From contig NZ_SRZY01000027.1 of NCBI RefSeq assembly GCF_006476045.1, positions 310,001-374,000 of the forward strand: a stretch of DNA of 64,000 nucleotides, in the 5' to 3' direction. Position numbers and translations under genes: made by a program. The notes below the pieces were generated by a model that searched no databases, was not told the DNA's origin, and was given only the letters and a program-made list of their open reading frames with translations. Of the stretch, positions 54,990 through 63,684 are shown in pieces (positions within the stretch are counted from its first letter, which is position 1; each line of letters opens with the position of its first letter). The DNA comes from Sphingobacterium lumbrici (GTDB taxonomy: Bacteria > Bacteroidota > Bacteroidia > Sphingobacteriales > Sphingobacteriaceae).

Positions 54990-55511
54990 CTATCTTCCTA
55001 GAAGAGCTAACTCTTCCTCTTTGTACATCTTTGCTCCTTTCAGATAATTATATATGATATCTTTGGTGTTTTCGTCCGACATTTTATATAAATTGTGCAT
55101 AACAAATATCTTGTCTTCTTCTATATTTGAATTATACCCCAAATAACCCGGAACATAGTATTGAATACATAATCGAATAAAGCGCAGTTCTATATTATTA
55201 GGATTATTAGCGATCTGTTTTTCCAACAACTTTTTACCGCCATTAAAATAGCTCATCTTCTTGATAGGATTGGAAGTATGTTTCGCCATAAACATATGAA
55301 ACGCCGCTCCGTAGCCCTTTTCAATCGGAGTATCAGCCTCTTTTTCTAGTATTTTATGATATTTTTCGCACAAATCCTCATTTTTTACCCCCTTATTAAA
55401 GTCCCTTCTCACATCATTTAAATTCAAATCCTGCGCTTGAACATATACTGATATCAACATCATGACGACACAAACAATGGCTCTTTTTATATGTACCCAT
55501 GTATATTTCAT
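54990..55511 (-). CDS. Exported small helical protein of unknown function
   Basis: 173 residues. Signal peptide (AIVCVVMMLISVYVQAQ). The mature part is all-alpha, with segments like DLCEKYHKILEKEADTPIEK and YFNGGKKLLEKQIANNPNNI, a TPR-like array. No catalytic motif. The family seems common in this group, but its role is unknown. Confidence 0.6.
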   Translation of the reverse strand: MKYTWVHIKRAIVCVVMMLISVYVQAQDLNLNDVRRDFNKGVKNEDLCEKYHKILEKEADTPIEKGYGAAFHMFMAKHTSNPIKKMSYFNGGKKLLEKQIANNPNNIELRFIRLCIQYYVPGYLGYNSNIEEDKIFVMHNLYKMSDENTKDIIYNYLKGAKMYKEEELALLGR

Positions 55512-55739
55512 ACAGATGATATTTTAGTTAGTTTAACTTTATTTTACATAAAAATAAGCCAATATTTTTAAACATCCGCATTCAACCATTATTTTCATCC
55601 GGATATTTTTTCATTCTAATGCTGATTAAGCTTGTATGAACTGATTATTCACCTCCTTTTTTTAGCGTAGCTCATGCTGGTTTTCAATTCAGGAATTTAC
55701 CTGCATATTTACCATAATTCACATGCATAGTCATGTATG

Positions 55740-55780
55740 TTACTTCGTAAGCGCCCTTGTGTAAGGTACGCTCGGCTATT
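55740..55780 (-). repeat. REP-like dispersed element, copy on minus strand
   Basis: The minus strand begins ATAGCCGAGCG and ends CGCTTACGAAGTAA, the same ends as two elements near 62.6 kb but with a longer middle. The 290-bp gap 55512-55801 contains this element and no gene. Confidence 0.5.
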
Positions 55781-55801
55781 TATTAATATTTTTTATAACA
55801 T

Positions 55802-56530
55802 TTAAACAAACTGTAAGCTAAATCTTAAACCATAACCGATGGCTATTGCCATCACAAAACTTGCAAGTGTCCCCACCAATATATACTCTGTGAATTTAGT
55901 ATCCTTCGCATTGGTCAAATCTCCGAAACGGAAGATAGATTTCGCGGCCAGCAAAAAACCAATTCCGGAAAGAAAACCGACCTGAATAAACAATACGATA
56001 ATTAATCTTTCCATGATACCGATCAGCATCCCTGCGTCCATTAGAGTATCTTTTCGTTTCGTATAAAAATCGTTTTCCTTATTCCATTTACTAAAAAAGA
56101 CACGCAGGAAAATAGGACTTACTGTTGTCACTAAGAGAAAAACGATTAGATAAAGAAGCGATTTATCTGTAAAAAATAATTGTCCCCATTGATCCGGAAC
56201 ACCATACACCTGTATAATAACCGCAACTAATAACACGATATGCAAAATTTGATCTGCAATAAACAAGAACACAGGCTTATAAGGCCACATTCGCTCCCAC
56301 CAAATCTTCAAACTATCTATTGCCAGATGTCCGAAGGTAATAAACAGTATACTAGGCCACCAACTTACTAAATCAGTACTGAAAAACGCAATGAGTAAAG
56401 ACATGTGTGCGACCACATGTAAAAACAAATAACCCATTTTATCTTTACGCTTAGCCACCCACGACTTTGGTTGCAAAACAAAGTCTCCCAATATATGGCA
56501 AAGTAATAATTTTAAAAATACGGTTAACAT
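55802..56530 (-). CDS. DUF3307 membrane protein
   Basis: 242 residues with about seven membrane helices. Paired polar residues recur one helix turn apart inside hydrophobic stretches: H12/D16 (LCHILGDFVLQ), H38/H42 (LHVVAH), H68/D72 (GHLAIDSLK) and D93/H97 (ADQILHI). The pattern recalls membrane-bound metal-dependent hydrolases; that is inference. The last helices carry GMLIGIMERLIIVLF. The gene overlaps satD by 7 bp, so the two are translationally coupled. Family function unknown. Confidence 0.85.
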   Translation of the reverse strand: MLTVFLKLLLCHILGDFVLQPKSWVAKRKDKMGYLFLHVVAHMSLLIAFFSTDLVSWWPSILFITFGHLAIDSLKIWWERMWPYKPVFLFIADQILHIVLLVAVIIQVYGVPDQWGQLFFTDKSLLYLIVFLLVTTVSPIFLRVFFSKWNKENDFYTKRKDTLMDAGMLIGIMERLIIVLFIQVGFLSGIGFLLAAKSIFRFGDLTNAKDTKFTEYILVGTLASFVMAIAIGYGLRFSLQFV

Positions 56531-57129
56531 TGCTTTAATAATTCATGCGTACAATATTCTATTACTTTCTTGATTTTCATAAAGCTGGCTTTATTCAGTT
56601 CAGTGCTAACCTGACTTTGATATTTTCGATGTAATATATTAGCTAATTCCTGTTGATTTGCCAATGGATTTTCGAATGTCGCAGCCACGCTTTCAGCCAT
56701 ATTTTCAGTCCATTTATTAGCCAATTCGGTTGATAGTTGCAACATCAGATTGATCGGCACATCCCATTCATACCAAGGAGACCGCATATTCATTAATTCC
56801 TTTTTCAATTCATCAAATGCTTCTCCTGAATTTATAAATGCTTCTCCAGTAGAATTTTTAATATGTTTATCTAAATTTTCGATGCTACCAAAACCTAGCC
56901 CAAGTCTCACATCAAGCTGGCCTAAGCTCTTAATTTTAGCTTTAATATAAAATAATATTTCGAAACTTTTCTCTAATTCGACTTCCGCCTGAAAACTATC
57001 TCCTCTAAATATATCAAAATTACAGGAATATTCCTTGAGTGAATTTTCCAGTACAGGTAGCCAGATTTTGGCATTATAATTTCTCGAATTGACGAGATCC
57101 CCGGTTACTATAGCGTAAATTCTTTTCAT
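56524..57129 (-). CDS. SatD-family protein, cyclase-like domain plus helix-turn-helix-like tail
   Basis: 201 residues. The N-terminal part reads IVTGDLVNSR (Asp11), FRGDSFQ (Asp44), LDVRLGLGFGSI (73-83) and STGEAFINSGEAFDELK (93-109). This order is reminiscent of the class III nucleotidyl cyclase/palm fold, with two acidic metal ligands. The C-terminal part (about 165-195, NQQELANILHRKYQ then VSTELNKASFMKI) looks like a helix-turn-helix. Assignment to SatD is from memory; activity is not established. It pairs with the DUF3307 membrane protein and has its own consensus promoter. Confidence 0.8.
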   Translation of the reverse strand: MKRIYAIVTGDLVNSRNYNAKIWLPVLENSLKEYSCNFDIFRGDSFQAEVELEKSFEILFYIKAKIKSLGQLDVRLGLGFGSIENLDKHIKNSTGEAFINSGEAFDELKKELMNMRSPWYEWDVPINLMLQLSTELANKWTENMAESVAATFENPLANQQELANILHRKYQSQVSTELNKASFMKIKKVIEYCTHELLKQC

Positions 57130-57149
57130 CTCTTATTTAATATTATTAT

Positions 57150-57181
57150 CAAATATAACGATAACCAATAATATCATCAAA
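57150..57181 (-). promoter_or_regulatory. satD promoter with embedded palindrome
   Basis: On the minus strand TTTG (57178-57181), a 20-bp spacer and TATATTTG (57150-57157) match the consensus fully, 20 bp before the ATG. TTATC...GATAA and ATTATT...AATAAT half-sites surround the -7 element (about 57140-57175), a likely operator. Confidence 0.65.
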
Positions 57182-57274
57182 ATTAATAATAATTAAGATT
57201 ATCACTGATTTTAATAATATAAAACAGCAGATAAAAAAACAATTAGAATCCGAAAAATAGAAGCAGTTTCTCCA

Positions 57275-57316
57275 TTAACAACAAAGGCACCGATGCTGCG
57301 GTGCCTTTGTTGTTAA
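57275..57316. terminator. Strong terminator at the pyrD 3' end
   Basis: Perfect 18-bp stem TTAACAACAAAGGCACCG (57275-57292) with its complement (57299-57316), including the pyrD stop codon. It insulates satD from pyrD transcription. Confidence 0.9.
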
Positions 57317-58347
57317 TTATTCTCATTTATCAATTTCTCACAAATATCTCCGATCAATCCCGGCCCTTCGTAAATAAAACCAGTATATAATTGAATCAAA
57401 GAAGCACCTGCATTCAATTTTTCGATAGCATCCGCTGCAGAATGGATTCCGCCAACGCCAACAATAGGAAAGGCTTTATTGGATTTTACAGAAAGATAAC
57501 GGATCACTTCTGTAGCACGTTTTGTTAGCGGCCTACCACTTACCCCGCCCATTTCTGCGACCAACGTTGGGTCACTTTTCAATCCATCACGAGATATGGT
57601 TGTATTTGTCGCTATTACCCCCGCAATCTTTGTTTCCAATACGATCTCCACGATATCATCCAGCTGGCTTTCTGTCAAATCGGGAGCGATTTTCAATAAA
57701 ATAGGCTTTGCTTTTTCTTTTTTATTGTTTAAATCCTGTAACGTATTCAAAATATGTTTTAGTGGTTCTTTCTCCTGCAAATCGCGCAATCCCGGTGTAT
57801 TCGGTGAACTTACATTCACTACAAAATAATCTACATAGTCGTACAATGCGTGAAAACAATAGATATAATCATTTATTGCTTCTTCATTAGGTGTAATCTT
57901 ATTCTTACCAATATTACCTCCTATAATTACACCATCCTTATTTTTCAAATATTTCAATCTACCAGCTGCCACATCAGCACCTTGATTGTTAAATCCCATC
58001 CTATTAATCAAGGCTTCATCCTTTACCAGACGAAACATTCGAGGCTTATCATTCCCCGGCTGCGGCTTAGGTGTTACAGTTCCTATTTCAATAAAACCAA
58101 AACCAAACTTGGCCATATCTTCAATGTACTCTGCATTTTTATCAAAACCTGCAGCCAGGCCCACCGGATTTTTAAACTTCAACCCAAAAACCTCCCTTTC
58201 CAGCCCCGGATCTTCTACCGCATATATGGCCTTCAATAAAGCTTTTGAGCCCCAAATTTTTGAAAACATTTTTAATCCTCCAGTAACGGTGTGATGCGCC
58301 TTTTCAGGGTTCATCGTGAAGAACAAAGGTTTAACTAATTTATACAT
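57313..58347 (-). CDS. pyrD: Dihydroorotate dehydrogenase (quinone), class 2
   Basis: Oxidises dihydroorotate to orotate in pyrimidine synthesis, with electrons to quinone. About 344 residues from the ATG at 58347; the longer frame opens with TTG. The N-terminal helical extension (about 1-50, [19 protein letters not shown]) typical of class 2 is present, then [61 protein letters not shown] and [12 protein letters not shown]. Membrane-associated. Divergent from the ABC-F gene. Confidence 0.95.
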   Translation of the reverse strand: MYKLVKPLFFTMNPEKAHHTVTGGLKMFSKIWGSKALLKAIYAVEDPGLEREVFGLKFKNPVGLAAGFDKNAEYIEDMAKFGFGFIEIGTVTPKPQPGNDKPRMFRLVKDEALINRMGFNNQGADVAAGRLKYLKNKDGVIIGGNIGKNKITPNEEAINDYIYCFHALYDYVDYFVVNVSSPNTPGLRDLQEKEPLKHILNTLQDLNNKKEKAKPILLKIAPDLTESQLDDIVEIVLETKIAGVIATNTTISRDGLKSDPTLVAEMGGVSGRPLTKRATEVIRYLSVKSNKAFPIVGVGGIHSAADAIEKLNAGASLIQLYTGFIYEGPGLIGDICEKLINENN

Positions 58348-58382
58348 ATATACAAAGGTAGCCAAAGAAGAAGAAATTTCAT

Positions 58383-58390
58383 TACTTTTG
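58383..58390 (+). promoter_or_regulatory. -7 element TACTTTTG of the ABC-F gene
   Basis: Matches TAnnTTTG and ends 8 bp before the ATG at 58399, predicting a very short leader. Confidence 0.45.
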
Positions 58391-58398
58391 CATCCGAA

Positions 58399-60315
58399 AT
58401 GATATCAATAAATAACTTAACATTTGAAATTGGGTCTCGGGCATTATACGATGAGGCGAACTGGCATATTAAACCGGGCGACAAAGTAGGGCTAATAGGC
58501 GCTAACGGCACCGGTAAATCAACCTTATTAAGGCTGATAGTCGGTCAATATACACCTACATCAGGCACTATATCTATGGCCAAAGACCTAAAGATCGGGT
58601 ACCTCAACCAAGATTTATTGTCTTATCATTCTGACAAGAACATTTTACATGTAGCGATGGAAGCATTTGAGCGCCAAAATCAGTTACATTCCGAAATAGA
58701 AAATCTTCTTAAAAAATTAGAAACAGATTATTCGGATGATATTCTAAACAAACTAAGTGATAAGCAAATGGAATTTGAGGCCCTCGATGGATACAGTATC
58801 GAATTCCGTGCACACGAAATTTTAGCAGGTTTAGGTTTTTCGGACGAAGATCAAAAAAGACCTTTAGCTACATTTTCCGGAGGTTGGCGTATGCGTGTCA
58901 TGTTGGCTAGAATACTCCTTCAAACCCCTGATATCCTTTTACTGGATGAGCCCACCAATCACATGGATTTACCCTCCATCAAATGGTTAGAAAACTACTT
59001 ACAAGCTTTTGAAGGTGCTATTGTTATTGTTTCGCATGATCGGTATTTTTTAGACCGGATCATTAAGAAAACCGTAGAGTCCCGTAAAGGAAAATTAACT
59101 CTTTATGCCGGAAACTACAGCTATTACCTAGAAGAAAAGGCATTAAGAAGCGAAATTCAATCTAATCAATTCAAAAATCAACAAGCTAAGATCAAACAAG
59201 AAGAACGCTTAATCGAGCGCTTCCGTGCAAAAGCTTCCAAAGCAAAAATGGCACAGTCGCGTATCAAAGCTTTAGATAAGATGGAGCGAGTAGAAGATGT
59301 AGACGATGATAATCCTACCGTCAATTTCAGTTTCAAGTTTTCAAAGCCTTCCGGAAGACATGTGGTTACACTGGAAAATGTTTCTAAGTCATACCCTAAT
59401 CTAGAAATCTTAAGAAATACTGGAGGAATAATTGAAAAGGGCGATAAAATCGCTTTAATCGGTGCCAATGGCAAAGGTAAATCCACCCTATTGCGGATAG
59501 TTGCAGGTGCTGATTCAGAATATGAAGGAAAATCAGAACATGGTCACAATGTATCTCAAACCTTCTTTGCACAGCATCAATTAGAAGCACTACACCTCGA
59601 AAACACCATTATCAGCGAATTGCAAGCCTTCGCTCCCAAACATACGGAGACAGAACTGCGTTCGATTTTAGGTTGTTTTCTATTCTCCGGTGATGATGCG
59701 TTCAAAAAGATAAAAGTACTGTCAGGAGGAGAAAAATCGAGAGTAGCATTAGCGAAAGCCTTAACAGCAGATGCGAACTTCCTCGCACTTGATGAGCCCA
59801 CCAATCACTTGGATATGCAGTCCGTAAATATCCTGATTCAGGCGTTACAACAATATGAAGGCACTTTGATTGTCGTATCTCACGATCGCTATTTCCTGGA
59901 TAATGTAGCCAATAAAATTTGGTTTATTGAAGATAAAGAAATCAAAGAATATCCAGGCACATACCAGGAATATGAAGAATGGAACGCGAAACGTGATATC
60001 AAACCTTCCAACAATAAGACAGAGAAAAAGGTAGTTAAAGAAGAACCCAAGAAAGAAAAAATTGCCCCCTCTGAGGATAACACAAAGCTTCTGCAAAAGA
60101 AAAACAGAGAACTTGCTACACTAGAAAGCCAAATCACCTTGAAGGATCACGAGGTAAAGGATTTGGAAATATTATTAGCAAAAGAAGAAATCTATTCAGA
60201 TGCTATAAAATTGCAGGAAAACACACGGAAATACAACTCTACTAAAGCCGAATACGATCAACTTCAAGAAAAGTGGGAACAACTTGCTGAAGAAATAATG
60301 GACTTGGAAACTTAA
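58399..60315 (+). CDS. ABC-F family ATPase (ribosome-associated)
   Basis: 638 residues with two ABC domains and no membrane part. First domain: Walker [10 protein letters not shown] (about 34-42), signature FSGGWRMR, Walker [14 protein letters not shown]. Linker with charged helices ([20 protein letters not shown]). Second domain: Walker [10 protein letters not shown] (about 355), [29 protein letters not shown]-terminal charged coiled coil (about 540-638) resembles that of Uup/ABCF members. These proteins act on the ribosome; the precise subtype cannot be fixed. Followed by a convergent terminator. Confidence 0.93.
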   Translation: MISINNLTFEIGSRALYDEANWHIKPGDKVGLIGANGTGKSTLLRLIVGQYTPTSGTISMAKDLKIGYLNQDLLSYHSDKNILHVAMEAFERQNQLHSEIENLLKKLETDYSDDILNKLSDKQMEFEALDGYSIEFRAHEILAGLGFSDEDQKRPLATFSGGWRMRVMLARILLQTPDILLLDEPTNHMDLPSIKWLENYLQAFEGAIVIVSHDRYFLDRIIKKTVESRKGKLTLYAGNYSYYLEEKALRSEIQSNQFKNQQAKIKQEERLIERFRAKASKAKMAQSRIKALDKMERVEDVDDDNPTVNFSFKFSKPSGRHVVTLENVSKSYPNLEILRNTGGIIEKGDKIALIGANGKGKSTLLRIVAGADSEYEGKSEHGHNVSQTFFAQHQLEALHLENTIISELQAFAPKHTETELRSILGCFLFSGDDAFKKIKVLSGGEKSRVALAKALTADANFLALDEPTNHLDMQSVNILIQALQQYEGTLIVVSHDRYFLDNVANKIWFIEDKEIKEYPGTYQEYEEWNAKRDIKPSNNKTEKKVVKEEPKKEKIAPSEDNTKLLQKKNRELATLESQITLKDHEVKDLEILLAKEEIYSDAIKLQENTRKYNSTKAEYDQLQEKWEQLAEEIMDLET

Positions 60316-60325
60316 ATCGGCAAAA

Positions 60326-60364
60326 CAAATAAGCGGCTTAAAAAAGCATCAAGCCGCTTATTTG
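60326..60364. terminator. Bidirectional terminator between the ABC-F and NfeD genes
   Basis: Perfect 14-bp stem CAAATAAGCGGCTT (60326-60339) with AAGCCGCTTATTTG (60351-60364). Confidence 0.9.
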
Positions 60365-61720
60365 TTAAACTATTGGTTTATCCTCTATTTTCCTTACAAA
60401 TAAATTGTAGTTTTCATGTTTTTCGACATAAATTGGCTCTCCAGCCTCGATAAAACCATCTAATGCAACAGCGTCATACCATATACCATCAATATCAATT
60501 TTACCTGATGGGCGCAACACAGTTTTAGCCACACCACTCTTATTAATCAAATTGATCTTAGGTACAGAAGAGGTGTACCCCGACTCGGCAGTTTGCTCAT
60601 CCTCCAACACCAAACGTTTGAACACGGACGACCGCAGGATATTTTTACCAAAAATAACCAATAATGCTATAGAAAATAGCATAGCACTTACAACAATAAA
60701 AAATGAATTCACTAATAGTCCGGGTTTAGAAAGTTTAAAATCCAAGAAATCATTGGCCAACATCGAAAAGGCCAATCCACATAACACAAACACAGCACCA
60801 AGTACACCAGCTATTCCAAATCCGGGAATAACAAATATTTCCAGCACCAGCAGCAATACACCTATTACAAATAATACTATCTCCCAATTGTCCGCCAATC
60901 CCTGTAAATACAGCGGTGCAAAAAACAGGGATGCACAAAGAAGCGACAGTACTAATGCAAAACCAATTCCCGGTGTTTGCAATTCGAAATAAATCCCTCC
61001 TATTATCCCCATAATAAGCAATCCACTAATCATCGGATTAATTAAAAATCCAATAATCCGATCTATAAATGTCAATTCGTGGGTGGTTACCTGCGGTAAT
61101 GAAATGGATAAATCCGTAAAAATTTCGTTCATATCTTTTACCTGTGCTTTGGCTAGATTAGCTTTTACAGCCTCTGACGCTGTAAACGTTAAAACCTGCC
61201 CATCCTCCTTCCATTGCGGTAAAGAAATATTCGGGTCAACGAAAGCTTCTGCCATTTTAGGATCCCTCCCCTTAGCCTCAGCTGTAGCCCGCATCAGTCC
61301 CCTCATATAGGATTGATATTTTTCCGGCATAATTTCCCCTTGCTGATTGACCACGCTGGCCGCACCCAAAGAAGCGCCCCTGTGCATATAAATATAATCA
61401 GCAGCCAATGATATCAAAGTACCCGCAGACGCCGCATTATTATTTACAAATACGATCGTTTTCATATCTGCATTTAACAACAGCGTGCGGATAGAATCGG
61501 CGAAATTAACCGCTCCGCCGAAAGTATTCATCTCAACCAAAAAATAGTCCGCTTTTTCCTGCTTCGCCTGTTCATACGAATTTTTAATAATGCGCCATGA
61601 ATTCGGCCCCACATCTTCTTTTAAATCTGTTTTGTAGATCTTCTGCGCAAAAGAAACATTTACACTTAAACCAACAAAAAGAAGAATCAACAAAAAGGTT
61701 TTCGTAAATTTGTTTAGCAT
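60365..61720 (-). CDS. NfeD-family membrane protein with ClpP-like serine protease domain
   Basis: 451 residues: signal peptide (SVNVSFAQ), ClpP/crotonase-like protease domain (about 30-205; NNNAASAGTLISLAADYIYM carries the probable catalytic Ser, MPEKYQSYMRG a nearby Lys), four to five membrane helices (about 230-365) and a C-terminal OB-fold NfeD domain (TVLRPSGKIDIDGIWYDAVA). NfeD proteins are thought to work with SPFH/stomatin proteins; no such gene is adjacent. Divergent from the next gene with only 17 bp between start codons. Confidence 0.9.
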   Translation of the reverse strand: MLNKFTKTFLLILLFVGLSVNVSFAQKIYKTDLKEDVGPNSWRIIKNSYEQAKQEKADYFLVEMNTFGGAVNFADSIRTLLLNADMKTIVFVNNNAASAGTLISLAADYIYMHRGASLGAASVVNQQGEIMPEKYQSYMRGLMRATAEAKGRDPKMAEAFVDPNISLPQWKEDGQVLTFTASEAVKANLAKAQVKDMNEIFTDLSISLPQVTTHELTFIDRIIGFLINPMISGLLIMGIIGGIYFELQTPGIGFALVLSLLCASLFFAPLYLQGLADNWEIVLFVIGVLLLVLEIFVIPGFGIAGVLGAVFVLCGLAFSMLANDFLDFKLSKPGLLVNSFFIVVSAMLFSIALLVIFGKNILRSSVFKRLVLEDEQTAESGYTSSVPKINLINKSGVAKTVLRPSGKIDIDGIWYDAVALDGFIEAGEPIYVEKHENYNLFVRKIEDKPIV

Positions 61721-61737
61721 AGTTTGTCTTTACAATA

Positions 61738-62490
61738 ATGACTAAATATACGATTAATAAAGCATTCGAAAAATCTTTTCCGTATCCAATATGGAAAATA
61801 GAGGTAGACTGCACCAAAAAATGTATCGCCATAGAATATCGGAACCCAGATAATACCCTACCTACATTTGCTGTTTTTGATTTCACGGGCCAAGATTTAC
61901 TCCATTCATTTATAGAACAAGAAAAAGAATGGACGCTGGAAGCCGTACAGGGTGATTATCTGATATTAAAACAATTTGGTAATACCACCCCTATTAAAGA
62001 AGGTATCAAAATCGTCCATATCCCCTCAAAAGACATCATTTATACAGGTATGGAATATATATTACAGGACGTATTTGAGGGCTATATAAAAGCTGTACAT
62101 CGTACCATCCCATCCGGCTTAGACTTTTACATCAATATACAGACCGGAGAAATCCAGAATCGGATCATTACACCACTTGACTATCCCTTAATCCACGTAC
62201 ACTATCCGCTTCCTTATACTGGAAAATTACCACAATTTATGCAAAGCCTTCCCGTTGAAGACGCAATTTGGCTACAACCCATAAAAGACAATTTTATTTG
62301 GGCATATCATACCAGAGTGCATAATTCTTATAGTCTACATTTATGTCTTTCGTCTCGAACCGAAATTTTTGACACAAAAATTATTTTAAAGAATCTAGCA
62401 AGATTAATCCCTCAACCTTACTTTCAAGTCGAAGACTATATTTTCTTTTTATCAAATACTAAACAAGAAATTGCAGCGTATTTAGTATAA
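61738..62490 (+). CDS. DUF4905-like protein of unknown function
   Basis: 250 residues, no signal peptide. Repeated aromatic beta-strand motifs (IAIEYRNPDNTLPTFAVFDF, IPSGLDFYINIQTGEIQNRI, DAIWLQPIKDNFIWAYHTRV) suggest a beta-propeller-like or beta-sandwich cytosolic protein. From memory it resembles DUF4905, usually next to nfeD in Sphingobacteriaceae. A TAAATTTG element (61705-61712) inside the nfeD start region may be its promoter. Confidence 0.6.
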   Translation: MTKYTINKAFEKSFPYPIWKIEVDCTKKCIAIEYRNPDNTLPTFAVFDFTGQDLLHSFIEQEKEWTLEAVQGDYLILKQFGNTTPIKEGIKIVHIPSKDIIYTGMEYILQDVFEGYIKAVHRTIPSGLDFYINIQTGEIQNRIITPLDYPLIHVHYPLPYTGKLPQFMQSLPVEDAIWLQPIKDNFIWAYHTRVHNSYSLHLCLSSRTEIFDTKIILKNLARLIPQPYFQVEDYIFFLSNTKQEIAAYLV

Positions 62491-62580
62491 TTGCATGATA
62501 TGAAACCTTCATGAGCTACCACTCAAAAAAAGGAGCTGAGCGAGTCCATTGATGCTATAAAAAAAACAAACGATAGATCA

Positions 62581-62609
62581 ATAACCGAGCTTGAAAACTC
62601 ACGAAGTAA
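62581..62609 (+). repeat. REP-like element copy A
   Basis: ATAACCGAGCTT...CTCACGAAGTAA, shared with copy B 122 bp downstream; the middle differs (GAAAA vs ACGAG) and the internal stem is degenerate. Confidence 0.65.
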
Positions 62610-62702
62610 CTACAAAGCACTCATGAACTTAGCGTAGCGATCTCATAAATGCTTTCAAAGGTAGACACGAATAAACAATGCAACAAAAACAAACACTAAT
62701 GA

Positions 62703-62731
62703 ATAACCGAGCTTACGAGCTCACGAAGTAA
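62703..62731 (+). repeat. REP-like element copy B
   Basis: The same ATAACCGAGCTT...CTCACGAAGTAA frame with an intact GAGCT-TACG-AGCTC hairpin in the middle. It lies 10 bp before the LysM gene start. Confidence 0.65.
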
Positions 62732-62740
62732 TTTATTTGA

Positions 62741-63670
62741 ATGAAAAAAGACAAAACACTTAAAACGTTTCATAAAATAACATTTTTACTCTTATTTAGT
62801 ACGGTTAGTTCCACTCAAATTCAAGCAGAAGAGTATTCTTATAGCTATTCTTTACCTCCTGATTCCATTGGCACAGAAATCATTAATGGACAGCGCTATA
62901 TCATTCATAAACTTAACCCCAAAGATACCTACTACCAGTTAGGACGGCAGTATAACGTAGTTGTAAAGGATATCATGGATGCTAATAACAAAAAGAATCT
63001 CCGTATAGGAGATACCGTAAAAATACCTCGTGGCCAAGCTGCTTCTCCAAACCCGCCCTCAGCGGCTGTTATACCTTCATCCGACCAGAAAGAAAACAAT
63101 AACGATCTTAAGCAGGTATTGGTCAGTCCACAAGATATCTTGACAGAATACAAAGTAGGAAAGAGCGAAACACTATACACTATTGCAAGAAGATTTGGCA
63201 CAAATGTCGATGATATTAAAAGAATAAACGGCCTTAGGTCCGATAGTCTGCGTGAAGGACAACTGTTAAAAATACCTGATGGAGATTTACCTGAGCCTAT
63301 TGTCGAAAAACCAATAGAGGTTCCTATTATTATAGAACAACACCAACCCATCGACGACTCCGATTTCAAGCCAAACAAATACGGTATCCGCGAGAAAAAG
63401 GAAAAAGGCATCGGCGTATGGATGGAAAATTTAGAATCAGATGGCCAGAGTAATCTTGCATTGCACAAAACCGCACCAATCGGTACCGTTCTAAAAATCA
63501 CGAATCCCATGACGCGAAGCGTTACCTTTGCAAAGGTGGTCGGTAAATTTGCAGACAATGCAGATACTCAGGATGCCATTGTCGTATTATCCAAATCAGC
63601 CGCGTCTTTTATTGGCGCATTAGATAGAAAATTTCAAATAGAAATTACATACGGCCTCCCACTAGAGTAA
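62741..63670 (+). CDS. LysM-domain protein with RlpA-like C-terminal domain
   Basis: 309 residues. Signal peptide (ending STQIQAEE), two LysM domains that bind peptidoglycan glycan (about 52-93, YIIHKLNPKDTYYQLGRQYN; about 135-178, TEYKVGKSETLYTIARRFGT), a Pro-rich linker, then a C-terminal domain (about 220-309) with KTAPIGTVLKITNPMTRSVT and VVLSKSAASFIGAL, resembling the double-psi beta-barrel of RlpA proteins. Likely a periplasmic cell-wall protein. The kinase gene starts 14 bp downstream on the same strand. Confidence 0.85.
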   Translation: MKKDKTLKTFHKITFLLLFSTVSSTQIQAEEYSYSYSLPPDSIGTEIINGQRYIIHKLNPKDTYYQLGRQYNVVVKDIMDANNKKNLRIGDTVKIPRGQAASPNPPSAAVIPSSDQKENNNDLKQVLVSPQDILTEYKVGKSETLYTIARRFGTNVDDIKRINGLRSDSLREGQLLKIPDGDLPEPIVEKPIEVPIIIEQHQPIDDSDFKPNKYGIREKKEKGIGVWMENLESDGQSNLALHKTAPIGTVLKITNPMTRSVTFAKVVGKFADNADTQDAIVVLSKSAASFIGALDRKFQIEITYGLPLE

Positions 63671-63684
63671 AATTCAGATAATTC

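Larger units (their letters stand above)
62491..62740. other. Non-coding gap with dispersed elements
   Basis: 250 bp without a supported gene. It holds two REP-like elements and an imperfect hairpin (about 62616-62655, AAAGCACTCATGAA against TCTCATAAATGCTTT). Confidence 0.6.
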
